64,000 nucleotides of DNA from contig RFGF01000041.1 of assembly GCA_003695915.1 (NCBI GenBank), forward strand, positions 62,001 to 126,000. The letters run 5' to 3'. The position numbers and the translations under genes were made by a program. Source of the DNA: Nitrospirota bacterium. GTDB lineage: Bacteria; Nitrospirota; Nitrospiria; Nitrospirales; UBA8639. This document shows, piece after piece, positions 59,434-64,000 of this stretch. How positions within the stretch are numbered: position 1 is the first letter of the stretch; each line of letters begins with the position of its first letter. Below the pieces are notes generated by a model. That model was not told where the DNA came from, did no database searches, and saw nothing but the letters and a program-made list of their open reading frames with translations.

Positions 59434-60471
59434 ATGGAGGTTTATGCGGCCGTTCTCGTTGAACCAAAGAGGCCATTGCGGATCGAGCGCTTGGGGCTCC
59501 CTGCCTTGAAAGCCGGTCAAGTCCTGGTAGAGATCGCCTATGGCGGTCTCTGTGGCACGCAATTGTTGGAAATTCGCGGTGCGAAAGGCCCCGACCCGTA
59601 TCTCCCGCATGTTCTTGGCCATGAGGGAGTGGGGACAGTTTTGGACGTCGGGAAACAGGTCACCAAGGTGCGCGCTGGAGATCGCGTGGTGTTGTCATGG
59701 ATACAAGGGTGTGGCATGGATGCCGAGCCCGCACAATATTCCAGTGCACTCGGTCGAGTGAATGCCGGGAAAGTCAGCACCTTCATGACGCACGCCATTG
59801 TTTCAGAAAATCGGGTTACACCAGTGGCTCAATGGGTGCCGGTCAAGGAAGCCGCGATCATGGGTTGTGCCATGTTGACGGCCATGGGCATGGTCGATCG
59901 GGCCCTGGGTGTTCGATCGGGCTCGACATTGGCGCTTTTCGGATTAGGCGGTATCGGGTTGAGTACGGCCATCATGGCGCGAGCGCGAGGGGCCATCGTG
60001 TTTGGCGTCGATGTTCGCGAGACGAAACTCCACCATGCGCAGGCATTGGGCGTGCAGCATGTTGTCAATGCTGCAAAGGAAGATCCGATCGCTCGCATTC
60101 GGGCCCTGACATCTGATCAGGGGGTGGATTATGCCATCGAGGCAGCAGGAGACAAGCAGGCCATGGAAGCAGCGCTGGGCGTGACTCGAACGAATGGTGG
60201 TGTGTGCCTACTGGCTGGCAATGTTCCACGAGGTATGACTCTACAAGTGGATCCTTACGACCTGATACGAGGAAAGCGACTGTGCGGAACATGGGGAGGC
60301 GGGGCGGAGCCTGACGCCGATCTTTCGAAACTCGTCGAGGTCTACCCCATCATATCTGAACAAATGTCACGAGTCATCACGCATGTGTTTCCCTTGCACG
60401 AGATCAATTGTGCCGTGGTATGCGCATCAGAAGGTTTGGCTGGACGAGTCTTGCTTCACACCGTTCATTAA
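59434..60471 (+). CDS. Zinc-containing alcohol dehydrogenase (MDR family)
   Basis: The 345-residue protein is an MDR dehydrogenase. Catalytic zinc ligands are present: Cys in GGLCGTQLLE, His-Glu in LGHEGVG and Cys in IMGCAMLTAMG. The NAD motif is LFGLGGIGLSTA. The four-Cys structural zinc lobe is missing: the loop reads QGCGMDAEPAQ, with only one Cys. It could oxidise a sugar or reduce an aldehyde of the pathway. The ATG at 59434 was preferred to 59413 because GGAGGGA lies about 13 bases upstream. Confidence 0.85.
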   Translation: MEVYAAVLVEPKRPLRIERLGLPALKAGQVLVEIAYGGLCGTQLLEIRGAKGPDPYLPHVLGHEGVGTVLDVGKQVTKVRAGDRVVLSWIQGCGMDAEPAQYSSALGRVNAGKVSTFMTHAIVSENRVTPVAQWVPVKEAAIMGCAMLTAMGMVDRALGVRSGSTLALFGLGGIGLSTAIMARARGAIVFGVDVRETKLHHAQALGVQHVVNAAKEDPIARIRALTSDQGVDYAIEAAGDKQAMEAALGVTRTNGGVCLLAGNVPRGMTLQVDPYDLIRGKRLCGTWGGGAEPDADLSKLVEVYPIISEQMSRVITHVFPLHEINCAVVCASEGLAGRVLLHTVH

Positions 60472-60486
60472 CGGATTGAAAAAGGA

Positions 60487-61827
60487 ATGTCTGTAATGAG
60501 CAATCCCTGTCGATTTGTCTTCACCTCGTGCGTGTGGGGGAAAACCTATACCCAGTGGTTTATGCAAGTCGGATTGCCCTCTCATCTTGCGCCAGGCAAT
60601 CTCGGCTTGTTCGGCCAATCGCACACTCTGCAGGGGGAATACCATATTTTTACCACAACGAACGATGCTGCGGTCATCAAAATGTGCCCTGCTTTTCGGC
60701 AATTAGCGAACATGGTCCAGCCCTACATTCATCCAATTGACAATCTCATTGCTCGCTATGAAGCTGAGGCTATCAGCAAATACGACGTCATGTCGCTCTG
60801 CCATGCGCACAGCGTCCAACGGGCGGCACAAATCGGTGCCGGATTAGTCGTGCTGGCACCGGATCTGGTGCTCGCAGACGGGGGTATGCAAACCTTGCTC
60901 GATCTCGCCTCGTCAGGGAAAAAACTCGTCCTTACAGGGAGTTTGCGCGTGATCGGTGAATCCTTCATCCGGGAAATCCACCCATGCGCCGACAAGGGAC
61001 ACGATGTCTCCTTACCCCTGCATGCTCGTGAACTCGTCGAGTTGGTGTTCAAACATTGGCACCCTTTCAATCAGACGTATCTATGGAACTCCGAATTTTT
61101 TAATCGACGTTGGCCTGCATTCCTTTTTTGGTCCGTACCCAATGAAGGGCTGGTTCAACGAGGTATTCATTTGCATCCGCTGCTTTCGTTCCCGACAACC
61201 GGCCAGCAATATCGATGGAGTAAAGATCTAGGGATCGATGGACTGGACTATATGATTCGTGTGTGTCCTGATCAAGACGATCTCCATGTGATCGGTGATT
61301 CTGATCATGTGTACTATGTCAATCTTGATCCTCAGTGGAATGACGCGTTACCGCGTCACAAAGCCAGCGCTCTTGATATTGCGCGATGGGTGATTCGGCA
61401 GACGTGCGACCATCATCGATGGTCGATGACGCAGCCGATACGCCATCACATGGGAGCCTGTTCCTCGGCATGGCTGTCGGTCGAAAAAGAATCCGAAAGC
61501 GCCATCCATACCATTCTCAAATATGTCGAAGTCTTCGAACAGCATGCCGATCTCTTACAGGAGTTGGAAGGGAGGTTCGCGGAGCAGGAAGGGAAAATCC
61601 GAGAATTGATAGGTAAATGCGCGTTTCTCGTTCAGGATGGTGCGAGGCTCCGGAATCTCTTGGGTGTGGAATATTATAAGGCTGGTCGGCTGCCGGAAGC
61701 CAAAACATTCTGGGAGACCGCGCTTCGCATGGATCCGTCTTGTGTGGACGCTCAGGAAAACTTATCGGTGCTCGATCAATCGTCCAAAAGCATGGCCTCA
61801 ACGCCTCCATCGTTGAGCCATCACTGA
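60487..61827 (+). CDS. Protein of unknown function with C-terminal TPR-like repeat, possibly glycosyltransferase-related
   Basis: The 446-residue protein is not recognised with confidence. The first 290 residues have a mixed alpha/beta character, with a hydrophobic strand LVVLAPDLVLADGGM that might be a DxD-like site (PDLVLADG), and later strands such as MIRVCPDQDD and HVIGDSDHVYYVNLD. The end (about 360-435) is helical and includes a single TPR-like unit (LLGVEYYKAGRLPEAKTFW shown partly). It is the last gene before a terminator-like hairpin. A glycosyltransferase-type fold is a guess. Confidence 0.8.
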   Translation: MSVMSNPCRFVFTSCVWGKTYTQWFMQVGLPSHLAPGNLGLFGQSHTLQGEYHIFTTTNDAAVIKMCPAFRQLANMVQPYIHPIDNLIARYEAEAISKYDVMSLCHAHSVQRAAQIGAGLVVLAPDLVLADGGMQTLLDLASSGKKLVLTGSLRVIGESFIREIHPCADKGHDVSLPLHARELVELVFKHWHPFNQTYLWNSEFFNRRWPAFLFWSVPNEGLVQRGIHLHPLLSFPTTGQQYRWSKDLGIDGLDYMIRVCPDQDDLHVIGDSDHVYYVNLDPQWNDALPRHKASALDIARWVIRQTCDHHRWSMTQPIRHHMGACSSAWLSVEKESESAIHTILKYVEVFEQHADLLQELEGRFAEQEGKIRELIGKCAFLVQDGARLRNLLGVEYYKAGRLPEAKTFWETALRMDPSCVDAQENLSVLDQSSKSMASTPPSLSHH

Positions 61828-61851
61828 CTGGTTGTGCGCCAATCCCCTCGC

Positions 61852-61872
61852 TTGTCTCGTCAGACAATTTTT
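61852..61872 (+). terminator. Intrinsic terminator candidate after the long sugar operon
   Basis: Perfect hairpin TTGTCT-CGTC-AGACAA followed directly by five T residues, 25 bases after the stop at 61827. The stem has six pairs, so it is modest in strength, but position and T run fit an operon end. Confidence 0.5.
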
Positions 61873-61888
61873 CCCCTATTCATGAATT

Positions 61889-61908
61889 CTTGACCTTCCT
61901 AGGTTAAG
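61889..61908. promoter_or_regulatory. Inverted repeat in the AT-rich leader of the gene at 62055
   Basis: CTTGACC-TTCCTA-GGTTAAG, seven-base arms with one mismatch. The left arm contains TTGACC, a good -35-like hexamer, so this might be an operator over a promoter. Confidence 0.3.
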
Positions 61909-61947
61909 AAATACCAAAAGAGAGCATGTTTGCAAGTACGTCTGTGT

Positions 61948-61975
61948 TAAAGAAAAAGCAAGAATCTGTCGATAC
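61948..61975 (+). promoter_or_regulatory. Weak sigma-28-like site upstream of the radical SAM gene at 62055
   Basis: TAAAGAAA-N12-GTCGATAC matches 5-6 of 8 positions in each half of the FliA consensus with one extra spacer base. It lies about 80 bases before the ATG in an AT-rich stretch where chance matches are more likely. Confidence 0.25.
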
Positions 61976-62054
61976 AGTAACTAACCACCACCAAAACCAA
62001 AAGCGATAGTATGCCAATCTTTCATCATGCCGTGAACCGTCTGCGAGGGCACTG

Positions 62055-63698
62055 ATGCACATTCTTTTGTTATTTCCGTCATGGACCGGGGCCTATGGCG
62101 GTCTCGTCAGCTATTTCGCCCGACGGTCATCGACATGGCCACCGTTGAATCTCGCCTTGCTGGCAGCGATCGCTGAGCAGCATGGCCATCGTGTGACCAT
62201 CATCGATGGCGAAGCGGAAGGGTTCTCCCATGAACAATTGGTCGAAACCGCGTTGTCCCATCAGCCGGATCTGATCGGGCTGACGGCTACGAGTCCGTTC
62301 TTTCATCTCAGCAAAACCGTCGCAGCACTGGTCAAAGCACGAGCGCCACACTTGCCGATCGCCATTGGCGGACCTCATATCACCATCATGAAAGAGCAGG
62401 CATTTTTGCCGGTCTTCGATTTCGCGTTCGTGCATGAAGCCGAAGAAAGCTGGCCTCAGTTCCTGGCCCATTATGAATCGGGAAAAGACCTGGCCGAGGT
62501 CAAAGGCTTGCTCTTTCGCCGAAATGGGACCGTAGTGACCACGGGTATGCCCGACACCATTTCCGATCTCGATCGGTTCCCATTCCCTGCCAGGCATTTG
62601 CTTCCGATGGCCAGGTATAAATTGGGCACCTTGCAGGGACGGAAGAATTTCACGTCGATCCAGACAATGCGGGGATGCCCCTGGAAATGCATCTTCTGCG
62701 CCTCGGAGGCACTCAAAACCACCTCAATGCGCGTTCGTTCGCCACAGTCGGTCGTTCAGGAAATGGCGGAGGTCGTGGAACGGTTTGGCATCACTCATTT
62801 CTATATTGTCGATGATGTCATGACGTTGTGGCGGGAGCATATCGTGGAAATCTGCGATCGCCTCGATGCCGCCAACCTCTCGATTACCTTCGAAGGGAGC
62901 ACACGCGCGAACCTCGTGGATGAAGCGCTGATCGCTCGACTGGCCAGGAGCGGATTGATCCGGCTGTCCTTTGGTCTGGAATCCGTCAATGCTCAGATTC
63001 GCAAGACCATGAAAAAACAGGTTCCGCTCGAACACTATGTACGTGCGAACGCCATCTGTAATCGATACGGAATCGAGGCGTTGAATTCCGTCATGATCGG
63101 ATTGCCTGGGGAAACCCGAGAGACGGTGCGCGAAACGCTGGAATTCCTGGGACGGTCTCGCGATGTGAAACAGGCGAATTTTGCCATTGCGGTCCCGTAT
63201 CCAGGAACCGAGTTTCACGAGATGGCACTCGCAGGCTCACACGGCGTCAGTCTGATGACGACAGATTTTTCGGAATACCGGAGATATGGAAGCGCGGTCA
63301 CGACCGTGAACGGATTGACGCCTGACGATCTAGTGGATTTGCAAAACGAAGGATTTGTCAAGATTTATTCTGCGCCGTGGCGGTGGAGACCCATGCTCAA
63401 AAAACAAGGTCTGCTTGGCGGAGCGCTGACACTCGCTCGTGTGGCTCGATTAGCTCTATCTAAGTTGGCCCGCCATCGGCTCTGCCATCGCGCTCCGCAT
63501 TTTGAACGATCACACAGACAGGATTCTGGCGCCTTCAATCTTGAAGAACGCCTTATCCATGATTCTGCGCGATCTTCTATATCGGATGTGCCGACACCTC
63601 CGGCAAGTGGTTCCCCTGAGTTTATTCACATTGGATCGACGAAGAAGGCTGCACATGCCGGACACTATGGCTCCCCCAACAATCCCCATTTTGCATAG
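62055..63698 (+). CDS. B12-binding-type radical SAM protein with a long C-terminal tail
   Basis: The 547-residue protein has an N-terminal B12-type domain (about 1-150; ALLAAIAEQHGHRVTIIDGE, AIGGPHITIMKE). Its radical SAM core has CPWKCIFC (Cys208, Cys212, Cys215), FYIVDDVMTLWREH and LSFGLESVNAQIRKTM. The catalytic part ends near residue 465; about 80 further residues are basic then Ser/Pro/His-rich and look disordered. It starts a new transcription unit after the terminator-like hairpin at 61852. The substrate is unknown. Confidence 0.85.
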   Translation: MHILLLFPSWTGAYGGLVSYFARRSSTWPPLNLALLAAIAEQHGHRVTIIDGEAEGFSHEQLVETALSHQPDLIGLTATSPFFHLSKTVAALVKARAPHLPIAIGGPHITIMKEQAFLPVFDFAFVHEAEESWPQFLAHYESGKDLAEVKGLLFRRNGTVVTTGMPDTISDLDRFPFPARHLLPMARYKLGTLQGRKNFTSIQTMRGCPWKCIFCASEALKTTSMRVRSPQSVVQEMAEVVERFGITHFYIVDDVMTLWREHIVEICDRLDAANLSITFEGSTRANLVDEALIARLARSGLIRLSFGLESVNAQIRKTMKKQVPLEHYVRANAICNRYGIEALNSVMIGLPGETRETVRETLEFLGRSRDVKQANFAIAVPYPGTEFHEMALAGSHGVSLMTTDFSEYRRYGSAVTTVNGLTPDDLVDLQNEGFVKIYSAPWRWRPMLKKQGLLGGALTLARVARLALSKLARHRLCHRAPHFERSHRQDSGAFNLEERLIHDSARSSISDVPTPPASGSPEFIHIGSTKKAAHAGHYGSPNNPHFA

Positions 63699-63769
63699 CT
63701 TATCCCGAGAAGCTGGAGAATGGCTTGGCAGAGTCTCCTGCAACTCATGATGCGCTTGGAAAGCTCGCC

Positions 63770-64000
63770 ATGAAGGCGCTCCTCATCCAACTTGAATTTT
63801 TTCAGTGGCACACGGCTCGGCCATGGACTTATCCCATGCATGCTGGTCTTGTACGGGCATTGGAGCAATGGGGGATGGAAGTGGTCGCAGTACCGGCCAT
63901 TCCTGAATTGGCGGCTTTTCCCTCGGCGAATTGGTTAACGAAGCTCCGCCGTCTGTACGACAACACTTCGTTCGATCAAGTGTGGCTTTGGTTGCTGCAT
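63770..64000 (+). CDS. Start of an unknown gene cut by the right window edge
   Basis: An ATG at 63770, preceded by GGAAAG, opens a frame that stays open to the end (77 codons). It begins MKALLIQLEFFQWHTARPW, then has LVRALEQWGMEVVAVPAIPE, a pattern like the first strand-helix-strand of a GT-B glycosyltransferase. It could be the first glycosyltransferase of the cluster, but too little is present to decide. Confidence 0.6.
   Translation, partial: MKALLIQLEFFQWHTARPWTYPMHAGLVRALEQWGMEVVAVPAIPELAAFPSANWLTKLRRLYDNTSFDQVWLWLLH

Noticed and set aside
1-64000. CRISPR arrays, tRNA or rRNA genes, insertion sequences, integrases or attachment sites
   Set aside because: No spaced repeats, cloverleaf sequences, rRNA segments or transposase/integrase motifs were recognised. 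A covariance-model search would be needed to exclude small RNAs.

Overview
The window looks like a piece of a Gram-negative bacterial chromosome with moderately high GC. It carries a complete-looking chemotaxis set, MotA/MotB, and rod, ring and hook-junction flagellar genes, including P-ring FlgI and lipoprotein L-ring FlgH, so the cell has an outer membrane. The gene content would suit a Nitrospira-type (Nitrospirota) organism, but that is an inference from gene content only; there is no rRNA or marker gene here. Nearly every gene is on the + strand. I saw no tRNA, rRNA, CRISPR array, transposase or integrase.

Region 1 (1-16.7 kb), chemotaxis and motor: cheB (cut by the left edge), cheR, a PilZ protein, a STAS protein, a large hybrid histidine kinase, a small excisionase-type HTH protein, cheY, cheZ, cheA, a CheV-type CheW-receiver fusion, a chemoreceptor with a haem-c motif in its sensor domain, a second cheB, cheW, motA and motB. 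Receptor signals pass through CheW/CheV to CheA and CheY; CheZ ends the signal; CheR and CheB adjust the receptor; MotAB drives rotation.

Region 2 (16.7-28.4 kb), flagellar structure and its regulators: a good sigma-54-type promoter precedes flgF-flgG-flgA-flgH-flgI-flgJ. A sigma-28-type promoter precedes flgM, followed by flgN, flgK, flgL, a receiver-GGDEF protein, a receiver protein, fliW and csrA. FlgM (anti-sigma-28) and FliW-CsrA (flagellin translation) are the two classic late-stage checkpoints of flagellar assembly.

Region 3 (28.6-64 kb, continuing past the right edge) is an unusual carbohydrate cluster placed directly after csrA. It holds a GDP-heptose set (HddC- and HddA-like proteins and a GmhA-like isomerase), a ColC/Fcl-like reductase next to a ColD-like PLP 3-dehydratase, many NAD-dependent epimerases/dehydratases, a cytidylyltransferase-kinase fusion, three separate two-subunit thiamine-diphosphate enzymes (two split transketolases and one pyruvate-dehydrogenase-E1-type pair without E2), a sugar C-methyltransferase, two other methyltransferases and five radical SAM proteins. 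No clear glycosyltransferase, flippase or polymerase is visible. The set reads as a pathway that builds one or more highly modified, probably branched or higher-carbon deoxysugars. Its position suggests flagellar or surface glycosylation, which is inference.

Two genes in region 3 carry apparent single-base frameshifts (near 41,882 and at a T6 run at 54,202-54,207). These could be sequencing errors, real lesions or phase variation. A second sigma-54-like site lies in the only sizeable gap inside the sugar operon (41,125-41,140).
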